A stretch of 64,000 nucleotides of DNA. It comes from Algiphilus sp965216485 (lineage in GTDB: Bacteria; Pseudomonadota; Gammaproteobacteria; Nevskiales; Nevskiaceae). The notes under the pieces were generated by a model. That model was not told where the DNA came from. It made no database searches and was given only the letters and a program-made list of their open reading frames with translations. The stretch covers positions 2,046,001 to 2,110,000 of the forward strand of contig NZ_OZ244162.1 in NCBI RefSeq assembly GCF_965216485.1, written 5' to 3'. The position numbers and the translations under genes are program-made. Shown in pieces: positions 44,034 to 53,296 of this stretch; the first letter of the stretch is position 1; the number at the start of each line of letters is the position of its first letter.

Positions 44034-44957
44034 TCATTCCGAAGGCGGGCTCGAATGCGTCGTGTCCAGGGGTGCTTCCGACCAATGAGTCAGCAGAGTT
44101 CGAATCAAGGCCTGTGTGCGCGCGGTGAGATGTCGGTTGTGCGGGTACAAGGCGTACACCCCCAGCCCCACGCGTTCGTACTCCGCAAACAGTCTGACCA
44201 GGCGGCCGGATGCCAGCGATTCGCGGATGATGTATTCGGGAAGCTGGGCGATGCCGAGACCGCGTTCGGCCAGCAGCGCGACGGGGAGTGGCGCATTGGC
44301 ATGGAAGCGACCATTGACACGTACTTCAAAGTCTTGCTGATGGTCGCTGAACCGCCACCGATAAGGGTCGTGTAAGCCGCTATTGACGAGGCACTCATGC
44401 GCTGACAAGGCTTGGGGGTGCTTTGGGGAGCCGTGCGCAGCCAGGTAGTCCGGTGAGGCACACAGTACGAAGCGCATGTTCATCAGCCGCTTGTACATGA
44501 GCGCGGAATCCATCAAACGACCGACGCGAATCACGAGGTCAAAGCCTTCCTCGACAATCGCCACGCGTCGATCGCTGAGATCGAGGTCGATCTGCACGTC
44601 CGGGTGTTCCTGCATGAAATCGGCCAGCGCCGGAGCCAGGTGCATGGCACCGAATGCGGTCGGGGCGCTGACGCGAATGGCGCCCGCCAGCTTTGATTGC
44701 TGTTCCAGGAGGGTCGATTCCAGCTCATCGAATTCCGACAGCAGCCGTTCTGCACGCTCGAGGTAAGCCTGTCCCGCGCCAGTGAGCTTGACGCTGCGCG
44801 TGGTGCGATTGAGGAATTGCGTTTCCAGTCGCTGCTCAAGCTGCTTGACCGTGGCGCTGGCGACCCGTGTGCTGATATTCAGCCGACGAGCGCCCTCGGT
44901 GAAGGACTCGGCTCTCGCCACAGCCGCAAATACCCGCATCGCCTGTAGGACATCCAT
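44034..44957 (-). CDS. LysR family transcriptional regulator
   Basis: A 307-residue LysR-type regulator with an N-terminal winged HTH (residues 1-60; FAAVARAESFTEGARRLNIS) and an effector-binding domain of the CrgA-like type (RVSAPTAFGAMHLAPALADF). It is divergent from the GST gene with a 154-base AT-rich gap, so it most likely regulates that gene and perhaps the downstream oxidoreductase. The effector is unknown. About 210 bases downstream, up to dusA, hold nothing recognisable. Confidence 0.92.
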   Translation of the reverse strand: MDVLQAMRVFAAVARAESFTEGARRLNISTRVASATVKQLEQRLETQFLNRTTRSVKLTGAGQAYLERAERLLSEFDELESTLLEQQSKLAGAIRVSAPTAFGAMHLAPALADFMQEHPDVQIDLDLSDRRVAIVEEGFDLVIRVGRLMDSALMYKRLMNMRFVLCASPDYLAAHGSPKHPQALSAHECLVNSGLHDPYRWRFSDHQQDFEVRVNGRFHANAPLPVALLAERGLGIAQLPEYIIRESLASGRLVRLFAEYERVGLGVYALYPHNRHLTARTQALIRTLLTHWSEAPLDTTHSSPPSE

Positions 44958-45111
44958 ACCCTAGATTAATACATAACTCGTAATAGTCATTCTCTTTTTT
45001 TGTCGTTTATCTCCGAATGGGGTCTATGTACTGTGATTTCTGTCGACGCGGGCCTATCCACACGTCCCGGTCGCCACGCATTCCCGTCGCATCCCCTAAT
45101 TGGAGAGCATC
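44958..45111. promoter_or_regulatory. Divergent control region between LysR regulator and GST gene
   Basis: This 154-base gap is markedly AT-rich at 44960-45010 compared with its surroundings and contains T-N11-A type arrangements (around 44965-44990) of the kind LysR regulators bind. A weak -10-like TATGTA lies at 45025-45030. The GST ribosome site GGAG is at 45102-45105. The operator location is inferred, not shown. Confidence 0.4.
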
Positions 45112-45732
45112 ATGCGCAACACCATCCGCATTCATCGTCACCCCCTGTCCGGTCACAGCCATCGGGTGCAACTCTTTGCGAGCCTCGCTGGCATCCAGCA
45201 CGAGCTGAAGGATGTCGACCTCGCTAATGGCGAACACAAGCAGCCTGCATTCCTGGCGTTGAACCCATTTGGCCAAGTGCCGGTGATTGAAGATGGCGAA
45301 ACGGTTCTGGCGGATGCCAACGCCATTCTGGTGTACCTGGCACGTAAGTACGCCCCTGACTACCTGCCGACGGACCCTGTGGAGGAAGCCCAGGTGCAGC
45401 GCTGGCTGTCGGTAGCGGCCAATGAGATTGCCAATGGTCCTGCCGCGGCCCGCCTGGTGACAGTCTTTGGGGCAACGCTGGACGCGGAATTGGCGCAGAG
45501 CAAAGCGCGCAACGTCCTCAAGACGATGGACAGCATCTTGCAGGACAGGCAATGGCTGGTGGCTGATCGCCCAACAATCGCCGACGTAGCGATCTACAGC
45601 TACGTTGCCCATGCGCCGGAAGGCAACGTGTCGCTTGCGCCCTACGCCAACGTGCGCGCCCTGCTCAAGCGCATCGAGTCGCTCCCCGGCTTCGTGCCGA
45701 TGGTTGCCACCAAGGTGGGGCTTGCGGCCTGA
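45112..45732 (+). CDS. Glutathione S-transferase family protein
   Basis: A 206-residue GST. The N-terminal thioredoxin-like domain (about 1-80) has the cis-Pro GQVPVIEDG and the glutathione-binding ADANAILVYLA; the C-terminal helical domain contains the N-capping/ASP motif region PTIADVAIYSYV. The ATG at 45112 has GGAG 6 bases upstream, better than a start at 45100. It is divergent from the LysR gene and 58 bases before the oxidoreductase fusion, suggesting a co-regulated detoxification unit. Substrate unknown. Confidence 0.9.
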   Translation: MRNTIRIHRHPLSGHSHRVQLFASLAGIQHELKDVDLANGEHKQPAFLALNPFGQVPVIEDGETVLADANAILVYLARKYAPDYLPTDPVEEAQVQRWLSVAANEIANGPAAARLVTVFGATLDAELAQSKARNVLKTMDSILQDRQWLVADRPTIADVAIYSYVAHAPEGNVSLAPYANVRALLKRIESLPGFVPMVATKVGLAA

Positions 45733-45790
45733 CCGGCATTGGATCGGGGTCCGATGACCGCACCCCGGTCCCTCCTCAGCCTGGCGGGGT

Positions 45791-47896
45791 ATGCAGATGC
45801 GCGAAACCATCGAAAGTGCGTTGCAAGGACGCAGTCTTCCTGACCGGAAGGACTCTCCCTTTCATGACGGAGAACGCGCCATTCAGCTACGGCTGGGCGT
45901 GGAAGAGAAGATGGACCGCTTCGCGCGGCGCGTGGTGCGTGACCACATGCCGCAGCAGCATCAGGACTTCTACCGGCAGCTTCCGTTCATCGCTTTGGGT
46001 GCCATGGACGACGAAGGGCAGCCATGGGCGAGTCTGCGCTTTGGTCACCCTGGATTCTTTGCGCCGCGTACGGAGCGCAGTCTGGCAATGCAGGCGACAG
46101 GCCACCCGGATGATCCTCTGGAGCCGCTCTTGCAACCGGGGCGTGCCGTCGGCGTGCTCGGCATGGAGATGGCAACACGACGGCGCAACCGACTGACGAC
46201 CCGTGTCACGGCGCGGTCGGGGCATCGCGTCGAATTCGCCGTGGACCAAAGCTTTGGAAACTGCCCGCAATACATCCAGACGCGTTCCTTTGCGTTCCGA
46301 CGCGACCCCCAGAGCATGATCGATCTGCCGGCGGGCGAGTGCTTTGATGCGCTGCGTGATGAACACGCCGCCATGATTCGAGCGGCCGACACCTTCTTCG
46401 TCGCTAGTGCCGTTCCCGTCCGTGACGATGCAGTCACTCAGGGGGCGGACGTCTCGCATCGCGGTGGCCGGCCCGGCTTTGTGCACGTCGACGGCAACTG
46501 TCTCACCGTGCCCGACTATGCGGGCAACCTCCATTTCAACACCCTCGGCAATTTTCTTCTGCATCCAAAGGCCGGTCTGTGCTTCGTGGACTTCGAGACG
46601 GGCGACATGCTGCTGCTGACCGGCCATGTCGACATTCTCTGGGATGGCGATCCTGCCATCGCGTACTTCAAGGGGGCGGAACGCGCCTGGCGCGTGCGGG
46701 TCACGCGTGGTGTGATGCTGCGTGGCGCCATGCCCTTGCAATGGCGGTTTGGCGAGTATTCACCGAACAGCCTGATGACGGGGACCTGGGCGCAGGCCGA
46801 GCAGCGTGCGCTATCGGAACGCCTGCGTGACGCCTGGCGACCGTATCGTGTGGTCCGGACCGTGGATGAATCGGATGTGATCCGGTCGTTCTATCTGGAA
46901 CCGACCGATGCGTACGGCTTGCCAAGCTATCAGGCAGGTCAGTATCTGACGATCCGCGTGCAGCCCAACGCCGATCAACCCATTATCCGCACCTATACCT
47001 TGTCGTCGTCGCCGCATGACGCCTTGCTGCGCATTTCCGTCAAGCGCGAAGTGGGTGGTGTTTCCGCATGGCTGCATGACAACTGGGAGGTCGGCGCCGT
47101 GCTGGAAGCCAAGGCACCGCGCGGAGACTTCTGGATCGATACCACTGCGACAAGGCCCGCCATCCTGCTGGCTGGAGGGGTGGGCATCACGCCCATCGTC
47201 TCCATGGCCCGGAACGTGGCCGCCGAAACCCTGCGTACGCGCAGCGGACGGCGCATCGTCATACTGCATGCTTCGGCGAACCGCGGTCAGCGCGCTTTCT
47301 TCGAAACCTTGCGCGACCTGGCTGCGGCCACTCAGGGGCTGATCCAGTACCACTCCGTGCTGAGCCAACCGGATGCTCAGGCGCGGGAGGGCATCGACTT
47401 CCACAGCAAGGGCCACATCACCGCCGATCTGATGCGTACGCTGCTGCATATGGACGATTACGACGCCTATCTGTGCGGTCCTGCCAACTTCATGCAGGCA
47501 ATGTACGACGCCCTGCGTGAACTGGGCGTCAACGATGCACGGATTCACGCAGAAGCTTTCGGTCCGGCGGCCATCCATCGGCGGTCGGACGCCTCAGCGA
47601 TACCACACGCGAGCGCGTCGGACGAAGCCGAAGCGTCGGTCATCCGCTTTAGCCGATCCGCCTTCGAGCAACGTTGGAACCGGGGCGAGGCCACGCTGCT
47701 TGAAACGGCGGAAGCGCACGGTTTGACGCCCGCCTTCAGTTGCCGCAATGGCAGTTGTGGTACCTGCGCCGTTGCGTTGCGCAAGGGGCAGGTGCATTAC
47801 CGCACGCCACCCACAGCGGAGATCCCCGGCGGACAGGCGCTGATCTGTTGCGCGGTTCCGGCGGTCGGTAGTGACGAGGTTGAACTGGATCTGTAA
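45791..47896 (+). CDS. Three-module oxidoreductase: PNPOx-like FMN domain, ferredoxin reductase, 2Fe-2S ferredoxin
   Basis: A 701-residue fusion. Residues about 20-320 resemble a pyridoxamine-phosphate-oxidase-like split barrel (LPFIALGAMDDEGQPWASL; NTLGNFLLHPKAGLCFVDF). Residues about 345-590 are a ferredoxin-NADP-reductase type unit with the FAD motif RTYTLSS (from Arg400), the NAD(P)-binding AGGVGITPI (from Ala461) and LCGPANFMQAM. The C-terminus is a plant-type ferredoxin with Cys651, Cys656, Cys659 and Cys686/687. The layout implies NAD(P)H to FAD to 2Fe-2S electron flow, with the N-terminal domain binding FMN or another ligand. It lies downstream of the LysR-controlled GST. Substrate unknown. 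Confidence 0.85.
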   Translation: MQMRETIESALQGRSLPDRKDSPFHDGERAIQLRLGVEEKMDRFARRVVRDHMPQQHQDFYRQLPFIALGAMDDEGQPWASLRFGHPGFFAPRTERSLAMQATGHPDDPLEPLLQPGRAVGVLGMEMATRRRNRLTTRVTARSGHRVEFAVDQSFGNCPQYIQTRSFAFRRDPQSMIDLPAGECFDALRDEHAAMIRAADTFFVASAVPVRDDAVTQGADVSHRGGRPGFVHVDGNCLTVPDYAGNLHFNTLGNFLLHPKAGLCFVDFETGDMLLLTGHVDILWDGDPAIAYFKGAERAWRVRVTRGVMLRGAMPLQWRFGEYSPNSLMTGTWAQAEQRALSERLRDAWRPYRVVRTVDESDVIRSFYLEPTDAYGLPSYQAGQYLTIRVQPNADQPIIRTYTLSSSPHDALLRISVKREVGGVSAWLHDNWEVGAVLEAKAPRGDFWIDTTATRPAILLAGGVGITPIVSMARNVAAETLRTRSGRRIVILHASANRGQRAFFETLRDLAAATQGLIQYHSVLSQPDAQAREGIDFHSKGHITADLMRTLLHMDDYDAYLCGPANFMQAMYDALRELGVNDARIHAEAFGPAAIHRRSDASAIPHASASDEAEASVIRFSRSAFEQRWNRGEATLLETAEAHGLTPAFSCRNGSCGTCAVALRKGQVHYRTPPTAEIPGGQALICCAVPAVGSDEVELDL

Positions 47897-47962
47897 GTCC
47901 GCCGTCGCCTGACCGGGTCGGCCGGTGCAGCGCAGACAGCGCGCCCCACGGTGGCACCCTAC

Positions 47963-49045
47963 TCAGCCCTCTGTTTCCTGAACGCCACCGGCCGGCGAGG
48001 CCAGGGTGTTGATGGCGGAGCGACGCCAGTGCTGCGGCGAGCTGCCCGTCCATTGTTTGAAGGCGTGCGAGAAGGCCACGGCATCGCTGAACCCGAGGTG
48101 GGTCGCCACCTGCTCCATGGAAGCCGTGCTCTCGCGCAGCAGTTGCTCGGCCCGTTCCTTGCGTGCCTCACGCAACACCTGCGAGAAGGAAACTCCTTCC
48201 CTGCGTAGCCGTCGCTGCAGCGTGCGCGCGGTCAGGAACATGCGCTCCGCCAATGTGGGGAGATCGGGCATGACAAAGCTTTCCAGCAGGCGGTTGCGCA
48301 CGGCATCGGCGTAGCGGAAGGGTTGGTCGATGCTGCGCGCCATGGCTTCGCATTGCGCCGTATAGAAGGCGCAGATCCGCGCATCCGCCTGCGGCAACGG
48401 GTGCAGCGCGGTCGCCTTTGCGGCCCGAATGCCGGTTTCCCTGGCCCCGAAATGCACGCGACAGCCAAAGAAGGCTTCGTAGCGGTCGGGATCGCCCGCG
48501 CATTCGTGACGAAAGGAGACCAACTCCAGCGGAAAGCGTTGCTGGGTGGCTTCTTCAGCCATCACGAGAGCGCAGGCCAGGTCGCGCTCGGCAAAGAAAC
48601 CCTCGGCATTGCCCAGGCGTGGCTGGGGCCGCAAGACGATGTGCAGACCATGCACGTCCAGACGCAGTGTGCCGTCGAACATGCCCCAGGCCAGCCTTGG
48701 ATAGCGCGCAATCAGGCGCAGCATGGACAGGACGTCCTCGCTGGCCTGCATGGCCAAGCCCAGTACCGAAAAACCGCGAAGCCCGTACTCACGGGCGACT
48801 TCCAGGCTGAGCGCCTCGCTGGGGATGCGCAGATAGCAATCGGTCAGAAACTTGATTTCCTGCTGCACGTTGATGGTGTAGCTCGGATCCATCACTCCAA
48901 ACCGGGCGATGCCCGCATCGTGCAGAAGCCGGTCCGCATCCTGCCCATAGCGGTCGAGTAACTCCAGCATCGGCAACAGGCCGTAGGCGAGCCGGATCGG
49001 CGACCAGAAGGAGACATGGAGTTGCAAGTCGCTGTGAACCACCAT
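47963..49045 (-). CDS. AraC family transcriptional regulator (OruR-like)
   Basis: A 360-residue regulator with an N-terminal arabinose-binding-type domain (IRLAYGLLPMLELLDRYG onward) and a C-terminal AraC double HTH (about 260-345; TLAERMFLTARTLQRRLRREG and MEQVATHLGFSDAVAFSHAF). I start at the ATG at 49045; the frame extends to 49147 but the extra residues look unlike the family. It is divergent from the monooxygenase gene with a 134-base gap, so it is a candidate regulator of that gene. Confidence 0.88.
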   Translation of the reverse strand: MVVHSDLQLHVSFWSPIRLAYGLLPMLELLDRYGQDADRLLHDAGIARFGVMDPSYTINVQQEIKFLTDCYLRIPSEALSLEVAREYGLRGFSVLGLAMQASEDVLSMLRLIARYPRLAWGMFDGTLRLDVHGLHIVLRPQPRLGNAEGFFAERDLACALVMAEEATQQRFPLELVSFRHECAGDPDRYEAFFGCRVHFGARETGIRAAKATALHPLPQADARICAFYTAQCEAMARSIDQPFRYADAVRNRLLESFVMPDLPTLAERMFLTARTLQRRLRREGVSFSQVLREARKERAEQLLRESTASMEQVATHLGFSDAVAFSHAFKQWTGSSPQHWRRSAINTLASPAGGVQETEG

Positions 49046-49179
49046 CACGGATTCCAGGGCGCGGTGTCGGGGAGGCGAAAAACTGTCGCAAAATATCAAG
49101 TATCTGCCCTCACGGATCATTCTAACGAGACTGGCCAACGCCGACACTGAACCCCTACGTATTCACCAAGGTGCTCCCC

Positions 49180-50745
49180 ATGCCTGCAGACAGCGGCCTG
49201 AACCCGTCTCCTTCCGCCCAGCCGCCCTGGACCCAGAGCGGTAGGGCACCGCGCATTGCCATCATCGGCGCCGGAATGTCGGGGATTGCGGCCGTAGTGA
49301 AACTGCGCAAGGCCGGATACCACGATGTCACGGTCTTCGAAAAGACCGACCGGGTCGGCGGCACCTGGCGCGAAAATCAATATCCCGGCCTTTCCTGCGA
49401 CATTCCCTCCTACCTGTATCAGTTCTCCTTCGAGAAGAATCCGGATTGGTCGCACCGTTTCTCCTATGGCCCCGAGATTCAGCGCTACATGGAGTCCACT
49501 GCCGAGAAGCACGGCGTGACCCGCCATGTGCGCTTCAATACCCAGGTCGACGCGCTGCGCTACCTCGCACCGGTGTGGGAACTGACCACGGGTGATGGAC
49601 AGACCGAGGTCTTCGACATCGTGATTTCTGCCACGGGCGTGCTGCATCATCCATCCATACCTGATATTCCGGGGCTTTCGGACTTTCAGGGGGAGGCCTT
49701 TCACACCGCTCGCTGGAATACCGACCTGGATCTGCGTGGCAAGCGTGTGGGCATCATTGGTACCGGCTCCACGTCGGCGCAAATCGTGGGGGATATCGCC
49801 GACAAGGTCGACAAGCTCAGCCTTTTCCAGCGCACGGCCCAATGGATTCATCCTTTGCCACAGAAGGCCTATGGCCGCTACTGGAAGGCGCTTCTGCGCA
49901 AGGTGCCGGTACTGAACACGGCGGCCTATTGGGGCGTTGCCTTCAGCATCGAGCAGAGCTTTGTCCGCGCCACGTTGGGCAACAAGTGGTTTCTGCGCTA
50001 TGTCGACTGGGCCTGTCGCCGCAATCTGGCCAAGAACGTGCCGGACCCGGAACTGCGCCGCAAGCTCACGCCGGACTATGCCGCCGCCTGCAAGCGCCTC
50101 ATCTTTTGTTCCACCTTCTACCCGGCGATTTCGCGTGACAATGCCGAATTGGTCACGGACGGCATCGAACGCATCGAGGCAAACGGGGTGCGCACCCGCG
50201 ATGGCCGCCTGCATGAGCTGGATGTGCTGGTGTTGGCGACGGGTTTCAAGGCGGACCGCTTCATTCTGCCCACGCGCGTGATCGGCGAAGGCGGTCAACA
50301 GCTCGGTGCGCAGTGGGACGGCAGCCCGCGCGCGCATCGCGCCACCAGTGTCCCGGGCTTTCCCAACTTCTGGATGCTGGAGGGCCCCACCGGACCCATC
50401 GGAAATATCTCCTTGATCATGGTGAGCGAGCACCAGATCGACTATGTCATTGCCTGCCTGGACAAGATGAAGCGCGATGGTCTGGCCGCGATGGCGCCGC
50501 ACGAGGCAGCTTTCCGCCGATACAACGCGGCCATGACCGAAGCCGTGCAGCGCACCGTGTGGGTGACGGGTGGCTGTCAGAGCTGGTATCTGGACAAGGA
50601 CGGTATCCCCAATATCTATCCCTGGACGCCGCGCCAGTATCGACAGGAGATGCGGCATCCGAAGTTCAGTGAGTTCCGCCTGATGCGCGCGGCTGAGGCG
50701 TCGGCGAACGTGCCCCAGCCCGCGAAGGAGGCGGAAGAGGTGTAG
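49180..50745 (+). CDS. Flavin-containing/Baeyer-Villiger-type monooxygenase
   Basis: A 521-residue FAD/NADPH monooxygenase. It has two Rossmann motifs, GAGMSG (about 29-34) and GTGSTS, and the type I fingerprint FxGxxxHTxxW at residues 169-179 (FQGEAFHTARW), with Asn where Pro/Asp usually follows. The GGTWRENQYPGLSCDIPS region is typical of Baeyer-Villiger enzymes acting on ketones. The ATG at 49180 gives MPADSG; a GTG at 49171 is possible. Its divergence from an AraC regulator suggests inducible expression. Substrate not deducible. Confidence 0.9.
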   Translation: MPADSGLNPSPSAQPPWTQSGRAPRIAIIGAGMSGIAAVVKLRKAGYHDVTVFEKTDRVGGTWRENQYPGLSCDIPSYLYQFSFEKNPDWSHRFSYGPEIQRYMESTAEKHGVTRHVRFNTQVDALRYLAPVWELTTGDGQTEVFDIVISATGVLHHPSIPDIPGLSDFQGEAFHTARWNTDLDLRGKRVGIIGTGSTSAQIVGDIADKVDKLSLFQRTAQWIHPLPQKAYGRYWKALLRKVPVLNTAAYWGVAFSIEQSFVRATLGNKWFLRYVDWACRRNLAKNVPDPELRRKLTPDYAAACKRLIFCSTFYPAISRDNAELVTDGIERIEANGVRTRDGRLHELDVLVLATGFKADRFILPTRVIGEGGQQLGAQWDGSPRAHRATSVPGFPNFWMLEGPTGPIGNISLIMVSEHQIDYVIACLDKMKRDGLAAMAPHEAAFRRYNAAMTEAVQRTVWVTGGCQSWYLDKDGIPNIYPWTPRQYRQEMRHPKFSEFRLMRAAEASANVPQPAKEAEEV

Positions 50746-50883
50746 CGCCAGGCTGGCGCATGAGATGAGGCGCGAGACGAACTACTGCGGGTTGCGGGCC
50801 CGTGCGCAGTCTGTCCAAAGCCATCAGCCTGATGGGGAGGCGGGGCTTGTATCCTGCAGCCTGATTCGAACAGGGAGCAGGGC

Positions 50884-51822
50884 ATGGGACGCTTGGTCGA
50901 AGGCGTGTGGCGCGACGAGTGGTATGACACCAAGAGCACGGGCGGGGCCTTTCGGCGCGAGGACGCTGGATTTCGTCATTGGGTCACCGCCGATGGAGCG
51001 CCTGGTCCGAGCGGCGAGGGCGGTTTCGCAGCGGCCTCCGGACGCTATCACCTCTATGTGTCACTGGCCTGTCCATGGGCGCACCGCACGCTGATCTTTC
51101 GGGCGATCAAGGGGCTGGAGGACCACATCGGCGTGTCGATCGTGCACCCGCACATGCTGGAGCACGGCTGGGAGTACAAGCCGGCGCCGGAGCCGCTGCA
51201 CGGCTTCCGTTTCCACCACCAGCTCTACACCCACGTCAAGCCAGATTACACCGGGCGGGTGACGGTGCCGGTGCTATGGGACAAGGAGCGGGACACCATC
51301 GTGTCCAACGAGTCGGCCGAGATCATCCGCATGTTCAACACGGCCTTCAACGGCATCACCGGCAATCACGATGACTATTACCCCGAGGCGCTCCGGGGCG
51401 AGATCGATGCGGTCAACGCGGAGGTCTACGACCGCGTCAACAATGGCGTCTACCGCTGCGGCTTCGCGACCACCCAGGAAGCCTATGAAAAGCCCTATCA
51501 CGAGCTGTTCACGACACTGGACCGTCTGGATCAGCGATTGAGCCGTCAGCCCTGGCTGTGCGGGGACCGCATCACCGAGGCCGACTGGCGGTTGTTCACC
51601 ACGCTGGTGCGCTTCGACGCCGTCTATCACGGCCATTTCAAGTGCAACAAGCGCCGCATTCGGGACTATCCCGCGCTGCATCGCTACCTGCATGCGCTAC
51701 TCGCTGTTCCTGGCGTGCGCGGGACGGTCGATTTCGAGCACTGCAAGCAGCACTACTACTACAGCCATCGCACCATCAACCCTACCGGGGTGGTACCGCT
51801 GGGGCCGGACCCGCTCTGCTGA
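50884..51822 (+). CDS. Glutathionyl-hydroquinone reductase / omega-class GST-like (YqjG family)
   Basis: A 312-residue protein of the YqjG/EcfG family, which reduces glutathionyl-hydroquinones using glutathione. The catalytic Cys63 lies in ACPWAHRT; TVPVLWDKERDTIVSNES is the GSH-binding segment, and the C-terminal helical domain has ITEADWRLFTTLVRFD. The Tyr-rich C-terminus (HYYYSHRTINPTG) is typical. GGGAGCAGG precedes the ATG. It follows the monooxygenase in the same direction and converges with the phosphorylase gene 3 bases away. Confidence 0.92.
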   Translation: MGRLVEGVWRDEWYDTKSTGGAFRREDAGFRHWVTADGAPGPSGEGGFAAASGRYHLYVSLACPWAHRTLIFRAIKGLEDHIGVSIVHPHMLEHGWEYKPAPEPLHGFRFHHQLYTHVKPDYTGRVTVPVLWDKERDTIVSNESAEIIRMFNTAFNGITGNHDDYYPEALRGEIDAVNAEVYDRVNNGVYRCGFATTQEAYEKPYHELFTTLDRLDQRLSRQPWLCGDRITEADWRLFTTLVRFDAVYHGHFKCNKRRIRDYPALHRYLHALLAVPGVRGTVDFEHCKQHYYYSHRTINPTGVVPLGPDPLC

Positions 51823-51833
51823 GGATCAGCAGA
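51815..51833. terminator. Inverted repeat containing both stop codons of convergent genes
   Basis: Perfect 8-bp arms (51815-51822 and 51826-51833) with a 3-base loop include the TGA of the plus-strand gene and the TCA complement of the minus-strand stop. There is no T-run on either side, so termination activity is only a possibility. Confidence 0.35.
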
Positions 51834-53265
51834 CGCGGGAGATCATGCGGCCGGTGCGCTCGTCGCGATAGCGGATGGTGGTCTTCTTGAAGTTGAGGTC
51901 CACAAACAGGATCGCCTTGGCGTCACCGTTCTTCCACTGCATGCTGACACTCGAGTCATTGGAATAAACCAGATCAAACTTGCCGCGGAAGGCGGGGTGC
52001 GTCTTGCGGAATTCGAGTAGCTGCATCAGGCGACGCACCACCGGCTTCTCGACGCAGGCGTCGACATCCTCCAGGCTGAAATAGCTGCGATTGATATCAC
52101 GCAGCTCGTCCGTCTTTTCCATCAGATCGACGTCATTGGTCCCGGCCAGCAAGCCAACGTAGTAGATCTGTGGAATGCCGGGGGCGAACAACTGGATGGC
52201 GCGTGCGGCGATGTAGGCGTCGTCGTTCTGCTTGAGTGCGTCGTAGAAGGTGCAGGTGAGCTGGTAGATGGCCCCGACACTGTGCACATTGGCCGCCGAA
52301 CGCCGCAGGATCGGGTCCGCACTCCGCTGCGATACATTGTCGATGACAGCCTGGATCTCGTCCTTGGGCAGGATGCCTTCCACATCCGGAATGCAGATGC
52401 CGTCGTGGGTGTCGAGCACCGTGATCTGATTGCGCGGGCAGACACGCAGCCAGTTCTTCAGGTAGACGCTATTGGCGTCGAGCAGGGAATAGAGCAGCAG
52501 CGGCGGCAAGGCGAAGCCATAGGGCCGCATGCCGCGCATGCCAATGGCGAACTGGTAACTGGAATGGTCGTGTACCTCGGGCAGCACTTCGGCGCCCATG
52601 GTGTTGGCGGTGCGGTGGAACCAGCCGAGAATATCGTAGACATCGGGCTCGACAAGGAAGCAGCTCGTACCGATCTTCTTGGTGGTGTAGCCGAAGGCGT
52701 CGAGGCGAAACAGCTTGACGCCGTGGCCGGTCATTTCACGGAGATTCTGCTCCATGAATTCGTAGGTGATCTCGGCGTCGTAGTTGAGGTCGACCTGCTG
52801 CTCGGTGAAGGTGCACCAGACCCGGCGCTTGCTGCCGTCGCCCAGCGTCACTTCGCGGAAAGGCTCCTTCTCCTTGCGGATATGAATCCGCGCGAGGTCA
52901 TCGGCCGTGATCTCGCCCAGGGTGTCGACATCCACGAACAGCTCGGCATAGCGGCTGTCCTTGCCATTGCGCAGGAAGTCCTGAAACTCCGGCGACTCGT
53001 CGGCGATGTGGTTGAGCACCAGATCGAGACAGACGTCGTATTCCTCGGCGATCGCCTCGACATCGGCCCAACTGCCATAGCGCGGATCAATCTCGCGATG
53101 CGTCAAGGGCGAGAAGCCGCCATCGGCGTTGGAAGGGAAGGGAGGCAAAAGGTGCACGCCGCCAAAGCAACGGCTGAAGTGCTTGGTCAGCACTTGGCGC
53201 AGATCGGCGATGTTGTTGCCCATCCGATCCGGGTAGGCAATGAGTTGGGGTTGATTGCGAAGCAT
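51826..53265 (-). CDS. GH13_18 glycoside phosphorylase (sucrose/glucosylglycerol/glucosylglycerate phosphorylase type)
   Basis: A 479-residue GH13 enzyme that aligns by eye along its length with sucrose phosphorylase. The nucleophile is Asp189 (FRLDAFGY), the acid/base Glu230 (LPEVHDH) and the stabiliser Asp288 (LDTHDG), with nearly the spacing of the Bifidobacterium enzyme. APGIPQIYYVGLLAGTNDVD is the clade signature. GH13_18 members split sucrose, glucosylglycerol or glucosylglycerate with phosphate to glucose-1-phosphate; which one applies cannot be told here. No sucrose transporter or fructokinase is nearby. It is the last gene of a minus-strand run with SDR, BASS and kinase-like genes. 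Confidence 0.85.
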   Translation of the reverse strand: MLRNQPQLIAYPDRMGNNIADLRQVLTKHFSRCFGGVHLLPPFPSNADGGFSPLTHREIDPRYGSWADVEAIAEEYDVCLDLVLNHIADESPEFQDFLRNGKDSRYAELFVDVDTLGEITADDLARIHIRKEKEPFREVTLGDGSKRRVWCTFTEQQVDLNYDAEITYEFMEQNLREMTGHGVKLFRLDAFGYTTKKIGTSCFLVEPDVYDILGWFHRTANTMGAEVLPEVHDHSSYQFAIGMRGMRPYGFALPPLLLYSLLDANSVYLKNWLRVCPRNQITVLDTHDGICIPDVEGILPKDEIQAVIDNVSQRSADPILRRSAANVHSVGAIYQLTCTFYDALKQNDDAYIAARAIQLFAPGIPQIYYVGLLAGTNDVDLMEKTDELRDINRSYFSLEDVDACVEKPVVRRLMQLLEFRKTHPAFRGKFDLVYSNDSSVSMQWKNGDAKAILFVDLNFKKTTIRYRDERTGRMISRVC

Positions 53266-53296
53266 AGGGTTGTTTTTGACTTGATCGGGCTCTGGA

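Noticed and set aside
49117..50658. Minus-strand open frame of 513 codons opposite the monooxygenase
   Set aside because: The plus strand has intact FAD/NADPH motifs and the BVMO fingerprint; the antisense product has no motif.
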